Under the pieces are notes generated by a model, which did not search any database, had not been told where the DNA came from, and saw nothing but the letters and a program-made list of their open reading frames with translations. Source: Alphaproteobacteria bacterium (GTDB lineage: Bacteria; Pseudomonadota; Alphaproteobacteria; Rhizobiales; Hyphomicrobiaceae). Taken from it: a DNA stretch of 7,646 nucleotides. The stretch is taken from NCBI GenBank assembly GCA_005888525.1, contig VBAB01000087.1, forward strand, positions 1 to 7,646, given 5' to 3'. The position numbers were made by a program, and so were the translations under genes. This document shows positions 1 through 7,646 of this stretch, piece by piece (position 1 is the stretch's first letter; every line of letters begins with the position of its first letter).

Positions 1-170
1 CGGTCGACATCCTCGGCGTTGCCGCGTGGAATGCTGGCGATGATCTGGCGGTTGCCGGGAGATTCTACCGATATTTCCTTGCCCGAAGCGCTGTCGGCCC
101 AGCTGCCGTCGATCAGCATCTGCGTGCGCTTGCCCGATGCCGACGGGGCCTTGCTCATCGCCACTGCCAT
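1..170 (-). CDS. Aldehyde dehydrogenase, N-terminal fragment (runs off left edge)
   Basis: Only the first 56 codons, plus two bases of the next, are present. The translation has the usual start of NAD(P)-dependent aldehyde dehydrogenases: a short leader, then MLIDGSWADSASGK, a strand ending in SPGNRQIIASIPRG, and NAEDVDR, which matches the family pattern 'IDG-W-(x)-SG-...-NPATG-..I..V..G..EDVD'. The family oxidises aldehydes to carboxylic acids in the cytoplasm. The catalytic Cys/Glu and the Rossmann motifs lie outside the window, so the substrate cannot be guessed. The start at 170 is chosen because an AAGGAGG Shine-Dalgarno (minus strand, 184-178) sits 7-8 nt upstream. A second in-frame ATG at 158 is possible but has no such site. 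The TRAP receptor gene ends 76 nt upstream on the same strand, so co-transcription is plausible. One reading is that the enzyme processes the imported compound or a derivative, but that is inference. Confidence 0.85.
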   Translation of the reverse strand, partial: MAVAMSKAPSASGKRTQMLIDGSWADSASGKEISVESPGNRQIIASIPRGNAEDVD

Positions 171-246
171 CGCTGCATCCTCCTTACGCTCGAGTTCGCT
201 CGGGGCGGATTGATCGCCTCTTCCCGGCCATGGATGTGCCCGCGCC

Positions 247-1356
<1,110 letters not shown>

Positions 1357-1553
1357 GACGCCATTTCCTCCGGTGTCGTCGTTGTCGAAAGCCTAGCATC
1401 GAATGCGGCCGCCTGCTGCAGGATTTGCCGCGCCGGAATAGCATAACAGCCACGTCCACCCCGCGGTTGGCGGCGCGGCGGACATCGGCGGCCCGTGCGC
1501 GGGGGCGAGAGGATGCCCTAGGCAGCGCGGGCGGGCCGGGATATGCCAGCTGC
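1357..1553. promoter_or_regulatory. Divergent intergenic region between TRAP receptor and regulator
   Basis: This 197-bp gap separates two divergently transcribed genes and must hold both of their promoters and any operator. On its left edge it carries the receptor's Shine-Dalgarno (GGAGGAA on the minus strand, about 1365-1371). It also contains an odd-centred palindrome CCTGC-T-GCAGG near 1412-1422 and a 9-bp inverted repeat listed separately. No convincing -35/-10 pair can be called on either strand. A reading frame open across the right part, in frame with the regulator, starts at a TTG near 1425. It is arginine- and alanine-rich with no family resemblance, so I treat it as non-coding. Confidence 0.5.
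1427..1479. repeat. Inverted repeat, 9-bp arms, in divergent promoter region
   Basis: GCCGCGCCG at 1427-1435 is the exact reverse complement of CGGCGCGGC at 1471-1479, with a 35-bp spacer. The arm centres are 44 bp apart, close to four helical turns, which would suit a regulator binding two sites on one DNA face. The arms are pure G/C in a GC-rich region, so chance is a real alternative. The position between a transporter gene and its probable regulator is the only support for an operator role. Confidence 0.3.
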
Positions 1554-2459
1554 ATGCCCGAGCCGATACCCGAACCGATGCCGGAGTATCTCACCACGCG
1601 TGAGGTCGCCGACCTCATCCGTCTCAAGGAGCGCAAGGTGTACGATCTCGTCTCCACGGGGGCGATCCCGTGCGTGCGGGTCACGGGAAAGCTGCTCTTT
1701 CCGCGCAGCCTGGTCGAGGCCTGGCTTGCCCGCCACGCCGAGTACGCGGGCGGGACGGAGACGTTGCAACCCCGTCCCAACATCTGTGCCGGCAGCCACG
1801 ACCCGCTTCTCGACTGGGCTCTCCGCGAAGCGCGAACGGACCTCGCAGTCAGTTTCGGCGGCAGCCTCGCCGGCCTCGAGCGCCTTGCGAAAGGTCAGGC
1901 GCAGATGGCCGGCATGCATCTGCCGGAGGAAGGCGGCAGCGGCTGGAATGTCGAGCACGTCAAGCGTGCTCTCCCCGGCCAGCCGGTGGTGCTGATCGAA
2001 TGGGCGCGCCGCCAGCAGGGGTTGATCGTCGCGCCCGGCAACCCGCTGAAGCTCGAACGTGTGGCGGATCTTGCAGGCCGCCGCGTCATCGCTCGCCAGC
2101 GGGAGGCCGGTGCGTTCGTGCTGCTGGGCAAGCTGCTGGGCGCGGCGGGCCTGGGGCTGGGCGATCTAGAGCTTACGGACGCGCCGGCGCTCACCGAGGC
2201 CGACGTCGGCGGCGCGGTTTCCGAGGGGAGGGCCGATGCGGGGCTCGGCATCGCCGCCGTCGCGCATCAGGCCAGGCTCGGCTTCGTGCCGCTCATCGAG
2301 GAGCGCTACGACATCGCCGTGTGGCGCTCGGCCTACTTCGAGGAGCCGATGCAGAAGCTGCTGGCGTTTGCCCGCACCGCGCGTTTCGCCGAGCGCGCCA
2401 AGACGCTTGCCGGCTACGACGTCTCGGGCCTCGGTGCCGTGCGCTACAACGCGCCTTAA
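1554..2459 (+). CDS. HTH regulator with periplasmic-binding-protein-like sensor domain
   Basis: 301 residues from the ATG at 1554. Residues 10-62 form an excisionase/MerR-type winged helix: EYLTTREVADLIRLKERKVY, then GAIPCVRVTGKLLFPRSLVEAWLARH, the hallmark of the HTH_17 family. Residues about 76-300 resemble the PBP-like domain (PF12727 type): CAGSHDPLLDWAL, FGGSLAGLERLAKGQAQMAGMHLP, RQQGLIVAPGNP, DLAGRRVIARQREAGAFVLL, and the late VSEGRADAGLGIAAVAHQARLG segment. It has no signal peptide, so it acts in the cytoplasm. Proteins of this design are thought to sense a small ligand or oxyanion, molybdate-like in some annotations, but no ligand is established here. The divergent TRAP receptor gene is the obvious target. 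The start is uncertain: neither the ATG at 1554 nor the one at 1578 has a clear Shine-Dalgarno, and between them lies a 12-nt imperfect tandem repeat (1557-1568 and 1569-1580) encoding PEPI-PEPM. Confidence 0.85.
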   Translation: MPEPIPEPMPEYLTTREVADLIRLKERKVYDLVSTGAIPCVRVTGKLLFPRSLVEAWLARHAEYAGGTETLQPRPNICAGSHDPLLDWALREARTDLAVSFGGSLAGLERLAKGQAQMAGMHLPEEGGSGWNVEHVKRALPGQPVVLIEWARRQQGLIVAPGNPLKLERVADLAGRRVIARQREAGAFVLLGKLLGAAGLGLGDLELTDAPALTEADVGGAVSEGRADAGLGIAAVAHQARLGFVPLIEERYDIAVWRSAYFEEPMQKLLAFARTARFAERAKTLAGYDVSGLGAVRYNAP

Positions 2460-2478
2460 CCGTGGTGTGCTCGATCCG

Positions 2479-2700
2479 TCAGTCGTCGTCCTCGCCTGCG
2501 AAGGCGGCCAGGATCCATCCGATCGACGACGCCAGGAGATAGGCCCCCACGCCGCCGGCCAGGTAGAAGTAGACGTAGCGTGGCGGCGTGGCTCCCAAGG
2601 TGATCCAGAACCACACGCCGACAAACAGCGGCAGCGACAGGATCAACGCCAAAACGATCCCGATGCGGCGGAAGCCCGCCATGATGCGTCGACCGCGCAT
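2479..2700 (-). CDS. Small two-helix membrane protein, unknown function
   Basis: A 73-residue protein of no family I recognise. It has a basic N-terminus (MRGRRIMAGFRR), a first hydrophobic helix at about 13-36 (IGIVLALILSLPLFVGVWFW...), a short loop with ATPPRY (37-42), a second helix at about 43-67 (VYFYLAGGVGAYLLASSIGW...), and an acidic tail GEDDD. The positive-inside rule puts the N-terminus in the cytoplasm, and with two helices the C-terminus as well. The start at 2700 is preferred because GGGAG lies 8 nt upstream on the minus strand. The frame remains open to a TTG at 2775, but that extension is hydrophilic and lacks a ribosome site. The gene converges on the regulator, with 19 bp between the stops and no clear terminator, and diverges from the ABC operon. 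The clean amphipathic layout and the ribosome site argue that it is real. Its role is unknown. Confidence 0.7.
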   Translation of the reverse strand: MRGRRIMAGFRRIGIVLALILSLPLFVGVWFWITLGATPPRYVYFYLAGGVGAYLLASSIGWILAAFAGEDDD

Positions 2701-2868
2701 GATCTCGTCTCCCGTTCGAGTGGTGGCCCCCATTCGACCGGCGGTCCCGGCGGGGACTCGCCATCGTTTACCCAACGTGATTGAAATTGCGTCGACGTCG
2801 CGATCCTACTTGCTTCCCAACCCGCCGGAAAGGCATCCGTTCGTTGTTCGAGAAGGCACAAGGAGAAG
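2701..2868. promoter_or_regulatory. Divergent intergenic region before the ABC operon
   Basis: This region lies between the small membrane protein and the ABC permease. Its right part is formally open in the permease frame from a TTG at 2781, but the encoded peptide is very arginine-rich and looks non-coding. Two or three overlapping palindromes occur at 2789-2803: CGTCGACG (2790-2797), CGACGTCG (2793-2800) and TCGCGA (2798-2803). TTGAAA at 2781-2786 resembles a -35 box, but no good -10 is found 16-18 bp downstream. AAGGAG at 2860-2865 is a good ribosome-binding sequence. The operon promoter is expected here but is not resolved. Confidence 0.45.
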
Positions 2869-4565
2869 GTGGCCGCGACGCATCGCGGCCCCGTGGGCGC
2901 GGGGGGCGTCTTGTCGAGTATTTCTTGCCGGCAAGCGGCGTCGTTATCGGAATGTTGCTCGTTGTCGGCCCGTTCCTCGCCACCGTCATTCGGAGCCTGC
3001 TCTACTGGGACGGCGACGGCGCGGCGCTGTCGCTGCAGAACTTCGCGGCCCTCTTCAGCGACCCGCGCTTCTATCAGGCGGTCGGCAACACCGCACTGTG
3101 CGGTGTGGGTGCCACCATCATCAGCTGCATTCTGGGATTCAGCCTGGCTTGGGTGGTCTCGCGCACCGATATGCCGGGTCGGCGCTCGTTTGAAATTCTC
3201 AATCTGGTGCCCTTCTTCCTGTCTCCATATGTAGGCGCAATCAGCTGGATCTATCTTGCCGCGCCGAACAGCGGCATCCTGCAGACGTTTCTTGCCGGCA
3301 CACTCGGCACTTCCATCCAACTCCCCCTGATTTACAGCATCGGCGGCGTGACATGGGTTCTGTCGCTGTTCTACACGCCCTACGTCTATCTCTTCGTCAT
3401 TGCACCGATGCGGCAGATGGACGGGGCATTGGAAGATGCAGCGCGCGTACACGGGGCCTCGTTCTGGTATACGCTGCGCCACATCACCATCCCGCTGCTG
3501 CTTCCGGCGCTGCTGTCGAGCGCGCTCGTGGTGTTCGTCACCAGCGCCGGGCTGTTCGACGTACCGCTGGCGATGGCCGCGCCAAAAGGCATCCGGACGA
3601 TGCCGACGGAAATCTTCTCGCTGGTGCAGTACCCCTCCGACCTCGGCCGCGCCGCGTCCTTCGGAGTGGTCGTCATGAGCGTGACCGTGCTGCTCACGCT
3701 GCTGCAGCGCCGTTTCCTGGACAGGCGCCGATTCGAGACGGTGACCGGCAAAGGCTATCGTCCGCGACCGATCGTGCTACGGCCGCTCGGACGTGCCGCC
3801 GCGCTGGGCCTCGAGATCGTGTACATCGGCAGCGGCGTGGTGCTGCCGGTTGTCGCGCTGCTGATGGTGTCCTTCTCCAGCATTTGGACCGGACAGTTGC
3901 GCCCGGCGACCATGACCCTGCGCAACTACGAGTATGTGGCGTTCGGCTATCGGTTGACGCAGCAGGCCATCCTCAACAGCTTGTACCTGGCGTTGGTGGG
4001 AGCCACGCTCGGCGTGGGGCTGGCGGTGCTCCAGGCCTACTACCTCAATCGCGGCAACCGCAAAGGCCGCACCATCGTCGATCTCATCCTGTCGCTGCCG
4101 CTCGGCATTCCCGGCATCATCCTCGGGCTCGGCTTCCTCATCCTGGCGATCCGCACGCCGCTCTACAGCACGCTCTCGATCATCCTGATCGCCTATATTG
4201 CGCGCTTCTTTCCCTTCGCGACCAGGACGGTCGCCGCCATGCTGCTCGCCATCAACCCCGAGCTGGAGCAGAGCGCGCGTGCGAGCGGTGCCAGCTGGCT
4301 GCAGACGATGCGCTATGTGCTGGTGCCGCTGCTGCTACCGGCAATCATCGCCGCCTGGCTCATGCTGTTCGTGATCTTCATCCGCGAGCTTGGCGCCACC
4401 ATCCTGCTTTACGCGCAAGGGACGGAAACCATCAGCGTCGTGCTCGTCATCTTGAGCGAGCACGGCTCCACCTATGTCGCTGCGCTGGCCATCATCCAGC
4501 TCGTGATGCTGCTCGGCGCCTTCCTGCTGTTCCGGGCGACGCGCGCGTCTCTCGTGCAAGCCTGA
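2781..4565 (+). CDS. ABC importer permease, fused two-domain (FbpB/PotB-C-like)
   Basis: Inner-membrane permease with two BPD_transp_1 units in one chain, 594 residues at its longest. Unit 1 begins near 48-72 with a membrane helix and has its cytoplasmic EAA coupling loop at about 217-242 (LEDAARVHGASFWYTLRHIT, then IPLLLPAL). Unit 2 starts near 343 and has its EAA loop at about 495-521 (EQSARASGASWLQTM, then VPLLLPAI). About twelve helices are visible. Such fused permeases serve Fe(III), thiamine, aminoethylphosphonate or polyamine importers, and the substrate is not determinable here. The ATPase gene starts 9 nt after the stop. The start is unresolved. The frame opens at TTG 2781, with other TTGs at 2787, 2844 and 2925 and an ATG at 2952 that would cut into helix 1. 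The first 43 residues are basic and atypical. A GTG at 2869 with AAGGAG just upstream is out of frame but would join across the G6 run at 2901-2906, so the true N-terminus may begin there. Confidence 0.9.
   Translation: MKLRRRRDPTCFPTRRKGIRSLFEKAQGEGGRDASRPRGRGGRLVEYFLPASGVVIGMLLVVGPFLATVIRSLLYWDGDGAALSLQNFAALFSDPRFYQAVGNTALCGVGATIISCILGFSLAWVVSRTDMPGRRSFEILNLVPFFLSPYVGAISWIYLAAPNSGILQTFLAGTLGTSIQLPLIYSIGGVTWVLSLFYTPYVYLFVIAPMRQMDGALEDAARVHGASFWYTLRHITIPLLLPALLSSALVVFVTSAGLFDVPLAMAAPKGIRTMPTEIFSLVQYPSDLGRAASFGVVVMSVTVLLTLLQRRFLDRRRFETVTGKGYRPRPIVLRPLGRAAALGLEIVYIGSGVVLPVVALLMVSFSSIWTGQLRPATMTLRNYEYVAFGYRLTQQAILNSLYLALVGATLGVGLAVLQAYYLNRGNRKGRTIVDLILSLPLGIPGIILGLGFLILAIRTPLYSTLSIILIAYIARFFPFATRTVAAMLLAINPELEQSARASGASWLQTMRYVLVPLLLPAIIAAWLMLFVIFIRELGATILLYAQGTETISVVLVILSEHGSTYVAALAIIQLVMLLGAFLLFRATRASLVQA
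2871..2890 (+). repeat. Perfect hairpin at the 5' end of the permease gene
   Basis: GGCCGCGA (2871-2878) and TCGCGGCC (2883-2890) are perfect reverse complements around a CGCA loop: an 8-bp stem with seven G-C pairs. It begins five bases after the AAGGAG at 2860-2865 and overlaps the last base of the GTG at 2869. In mRNA it would be stable enough to affect initiation or, if translation starts upstream, early elongation. Function is inferred from position only. Confidence 0.55.
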
Positions 4566-4574
4566 GGGGGCAAT

Positions 4575-5741
<1,167 letters not shown>

Positions 5742-5774
5742 AGTGAAGTACGATCGACAAGACGGGAGGAAGCG

Positions 5775-6869
5775 ATGAAGGGAACTTTCGCACCGGCATT
5801 TCTCTCCATCTTCACGGCGCTGGGCATCGCCGTCGACGCCGCGGCCCAGGAGCTGCCGGCGCTGCAGGGCGCTGCGCCCGAGGAGAAGGCGCGCGTCCTG
5901 CAGCTGGTCGAGGACGCCAAGAAAGAGGGCGGCTTGACGTATTGGGACGTGGTCATACAGCCGGAGACCAACGACAAACTCAGCGCCCAATTCCGCGAGT
6001 ACTACGGCCTGCCGGCCTCGTTCAAGGTCAACTACCAGCTCTCCAGCACGGCCAACCTGGTGACGCGGGTCGAGCAGGAGATCGGCGCCGATCGCGTGAC
6101 CATCGATGTGGCGGCGATCGGGTCGCCCACGTGGGTGTTCGGGCGCGTCAACAAGGGCGACGTGTTGGCGTACGCTTCGCCGCAGTACAGGCACTACGCC
6201 AGCACCTTCGAGCGCGGCATGGGCAAGGACGGCTTTTTCGCTTTCAACGGCGCCTATCTGTTCGTTCCCATGTGGGACAGCGAGCGCACCACCTTCAACG
6301 GCAAGTCGTGGAAGGACGTTTTCGGTGCGGTGCCGGCCGGGCGCATGAGCATCGGCGACGCGACGAAGTCGGTCACCTACCTCGATACCTACGCGGGCCT
6401 CAGGAAGGTTCTCGATCTGGAATATTTCAAGAAGCTTGCGGAGAGCAAGCCGCCCTTCCTGCTCCGCTCCGAGCAGATCGCGGGGCGCCTGGTGTCCGGT
6501 GAGGACTTGATGGCGTTCACGGGCATGCCCACGCGCGCGTATCAGTACAATCAGAAGGGTGCCAAGCTGAAGTTCATGCTGCCCGAGGAGGGCGTGGTGC
6601 TGCTGCCGCAGAGCATGTTCATCCTGAAGAAGGCGCCGCACCCAAATGCCGCCAAGCTGTGGATCGACTTCATGCTCTCGGAGCGGGGCCAAGAGGCGCT
6701 CGTGCGCGGCGAGGCGCTGATCTCGGGCCGTGCCGGGTTCAAGAGCCCATTGCCGGAATATGCGCCGAGCATGGACAGCCTCAAGATCATCAAGATCGAT
6801 TGGGAGAGCGTCTCGACCGCGGAGTTGCAGAAAATGCGCGAGGAATGGACCCGCGTCTTCAACCCGTGA
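5775..6869 (+). CDS. ABC importer solute-binding protein 1, Sec-exported
   Basis: 364-residue periplasmic ligand-binding protein of the iron/thiamine/aminoethylphosphonate-type class (SBP_bac_6/8-like). A Sec signal peptide spans 1-24 (one Lys, hydrophobic core FLSIFTALGIAV, cleavage after AAA before QELPAL). Family landmarks are EDAKKEGGLTYWDVV (46-60), IDVAAIGSPTWVF (110-122), and PHPNAAKLWIDFMLSERGQEA (289-309), the standard C-terminal segment of this class. The mature chain has no cysteine. I do not see the adjacent tyrosine pair expected in the C-lobe of FbpA-type Fe(III) binders, so iron is not supported. The ATG at 5775 has GGGAGGA only a few bases upstream, much stronger than the TTG starts of the permease and ATPase, fitting the usual excess of binding protein. 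It is third in the operon. A second binding-protein gene follows after a hairpin-containing 66-nt gap. Confidence 0.93.
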   Translation: MKGTFAPAFLSIFTALGIAVDAAAQELPALQGAAPEEKARVLQLVEDAKKEGGLTYWDVVIQPETNDKLSAQFREYYGLPASFKVNYQLSSTANLVTRVEQEIGADRVTIDVAAIGSPTWVFGRVNKGDVLAYASPQYRHYASTFERGMGKDGFFAFNGAYLFVPMWDSERTTFNGKSWKDVFGAVPAGRMSIGDATKSVTYLDTYAGLRKVLDLEYFKKLAESKPPFLLRSEQIAGRLVSGEDLMAFTGMPTRAYQYNQKGAKLKFMLPEEGVVLLPQSMFILKKAPHPNAAKLWIDFMLSERGQEALVRGEALISGRAGFKSPLPEYAPSMDSLKIIKIDWESVSTAELQKMREEWTRVFNP

Positions 6870-6875
6870 GACCCC

Positions 6876-6901
6876 TCCGGGTCGGCACAAGCCGGTCCGG
6901 G
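6876..6901 (+). promoter_or_regulatory. Intercistronic stem-loop between the two binding-protein genes
   Basis: CCGGGTCGGC (6877-6886) pairs with GCCGGTCCGG (6891-6900) around an ACAA tetraloop, giving ten base pairs of which two are G-U. An extra U-G pair at 6876/6901 makes eleven. No U-run follows, so it is not a classic intrinsic terminator. Such hairpins after a binding-protein gene commonly protect the upstream mRNA from 3' exonucleases or partly attenuate downstream expression. An alternative 5-bp hairpin, GACCC-CTCC-GGGTC at 6870-6883, begins just after the stop codon and uses the same GGGTC, so the two cannot coexist. The structure is seen in the sequence; the function is inferred. 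Confidence 0.65.
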
Positions 6902-6935
6902 ATGATTGGCGAGGATGGACTTGGGAGGAAACATC

Positions 6936-7646
6936 ATGCCGAGGCTCAGGCCCACACGGCGAGCGGTTCTGCTGGGCTCCGCTGCGGCGGCTGGTGCACT
7001 GGGGTGGCCGAGGGTCAGCGTCCGCGCCGCCCCGCCCGCGCCAGAGAGCATCACTCCGCAGCTGATCGAGGCCGCTCGAAGCGAAGGCAAGGTGATCTGG
7101 TATACCTCCGTCGACCTGCAGGTTGCCGAGGCCATTGCCAAGTCCTTCGAGGCGAAATTTGCTGGCGTCGCCGTGCGCATCGAGCGGACGGGCGCGGAGC
7201 GCGTCTTCCAGCGCATCAGCCAGGAGCGCGCTAGCAACATCTTCGCCTGCGACGTGGCGCAGAGCTCGGACGCTGCGCACTACATCGCATGGAAGCGCGA
7301 GGGGGCCCTCACGCCATGCGTGCCTGAGGACGTCGCCAAGCACTTCCCTGCCCAACACAAGGACGTGGACGGCCTGTTTGCCTCATGGCGGATTTGGCTG
7401 TGCGGCATCGCCTACAACACCAGGCTGGTGAAAGCGCAAGAAGCGCCCAAGAGCTTCGCCGACCTGCTCGACCCGAAATGGACGGGCAAGCTCGTCAAGG
7501 CGCATCCCGGCTACAGCGGCACGGTGCTGACCGCGACGCATCAGATGGCTCGCGACCTCGGCTGGTCCTATTTCGAGAAGCTCGCCAAGCAGAAGGTGAT
7601 GCAGGTGCAATCCGCCGCCGATCCGCCCAAGAAGCTCGCGCTCGGC
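6936..7646 (+). CDS. ABC importer solute-binding protein 2, Tat-exported (runs off right edge)
   Basis: 237 in-frame codons with no stop before the edge. An ATG at 6936 follows GGGAGGA (6923-6929) 6 nt upstream. Residues 1-31 form a twin-arginine signal: TRRAVLLGS (7-15) with paired arginines at 8-9, an alanine-rich core, and probable cleavage after VRA at 31. The mature part has the class signature: ESITPQLIEAARSEGKVIWYTSVD (37-60, the family 'A..EG.v..Yt'), ERTGAERVFQRISQERAS (83-100), DVAQSSDAAHY (106-116), GIAYNTRLV (157-165), and SFADLLDPKWTGKL (173-186), typical of Fe(III)-type SBP_bac_6/8 proteins. It differs clearly from binding protein 1 and belongs to another branch of the class. 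It carries three cysteines (105, 128, 156), whereas protein 1 has none. It probably shares the permease and ATPase with protein 1. The ligand is unknown, and the C-lobe residues that might identify it are missing. Confidence 0.93.
   Translation, partial: MPRLRPTRRAVLLGSAAAAGALGWPRVSVRAAPPAPESITPQLIEAARSEGKVIWYTSVDLQVAEAIAKSFEAKFAGVAVRIERTGAERVFQRISQERASNIFACDVAQSSDAAHYIAWKREGALTPCVPEDVAKHFPAQHKDVDGLFASWRIWLCGIAYNTRLVKAQEAPKSFADLLDPKWTGKLVKAHPGYSGTVLTATHQMARDLGWSYFEKLAKQKVMQVQSAADPPKKLALG

Noticed and set aside
191..202. CGAG-TTCG-CTCG stem-loop between TRAP receptor and dehydrogenase
   Set aside because: The stem is only four base pairs in the minus-strand transcript (the wobble pair that extends it on the plus strand is lost), and no U-run follows. 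It is too weak to call a terminator.
1425..1553. N-terminal extension of the regulator from a TTG
   Set aside because: The 43 added residues are Arg/Ala/Ser-rich with no homology-like pattern and fill the divergent promoter region. The helix-turn-helix starts cleanly after the ATG at 1554 or 1578.
2781..2810. TTGAAA as a -35 box for the ABC operon
   Set aside because: No acceptable -10 hexamer lies 16-18 bp downstream (TCCTAC/CCTACT are poor), so a promoter cannot be supported from sequence alone.
6923..7646. Iron as the ligand of the ABC importer
   Set aside because: The transporter class includes Fe(III) importers, but the tyrosine pair of FbpA-type binders is not seen in protein 1 and the C-lobe of protein 2 is missing, so no substrate is assigned.

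Overview
The window is about 7.6 kb of GC-rich chromosomal DNA. GC-rich third codon positions, long antisense shadow ORFs, Tat-exported TRAP receptors and tripartite-style ABC cassettes point to an alphaproteobacterium of the Hyphomicrobiales/Bradyrhizobium-like kind. That placement is an inference from gene style, not from a marker gene. I see no rRNA, tRNA, CRISPR array, insertion sequence or phage gene. The region is small-molecule uptake and metabolism.

Left part (1-2459). On the minus strand a Tat-exported TRAP-transporter receptor of the TakP type (2-oxoacid/lactate-like ligands) is followed, 76 nt downstream, by the N-terminus of an aldehyde dehydrogenase that runs off the left edge. 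Across a 197-bp divergent gap, the plus strand carries a regulator with an excisionase/MerR-like helix-turn-helix fused to a periplasmic-binding-protein-like ligand domain. It is well placed to control the TRAP receptor/dehydrogenase unit. The TRAP membrane subunits (DctQ/DctM) are not in the window.

Middle (2479-2700). A 73-residue two-helix membrane protein of unknown function lies on the minus strand. It converges on the regulator and diverges from the ABC cassette.

Right part (about 2781-7646). A plus-strand ABC importer operon holds a fused two-domain permease, an ATPase with a C-terminal TOBE-like region, a Sec-exported solute-binding protein, and a second, Tat-exported solute-binding protein cut by the right edge. 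The second binding protein has no stop codon in the window, but its 237 codons read cleanly to the last base. The architecture is that of the Fe(III)/thiamine/aminoethylphosphonate/polyamine superfamily, and the ligand cannot be read from the sequence.

The points most worth a second look are: (i) two binding proteins in one operon with different export routes; (ii) a strong hairpin with an overlapping alternative fold between them; (iii) the unresolved start of the permease, where a Shine-Dalgarno plus GTG lies in another frame and joins the permease frame through a G6 run; and (iv) the regulator's binding-protein-like sensor domain facing the TRAP receptor gene. No wholly new system is evident. 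This looks like transport-rich accessory chromosome with a few unusual regulatory details.
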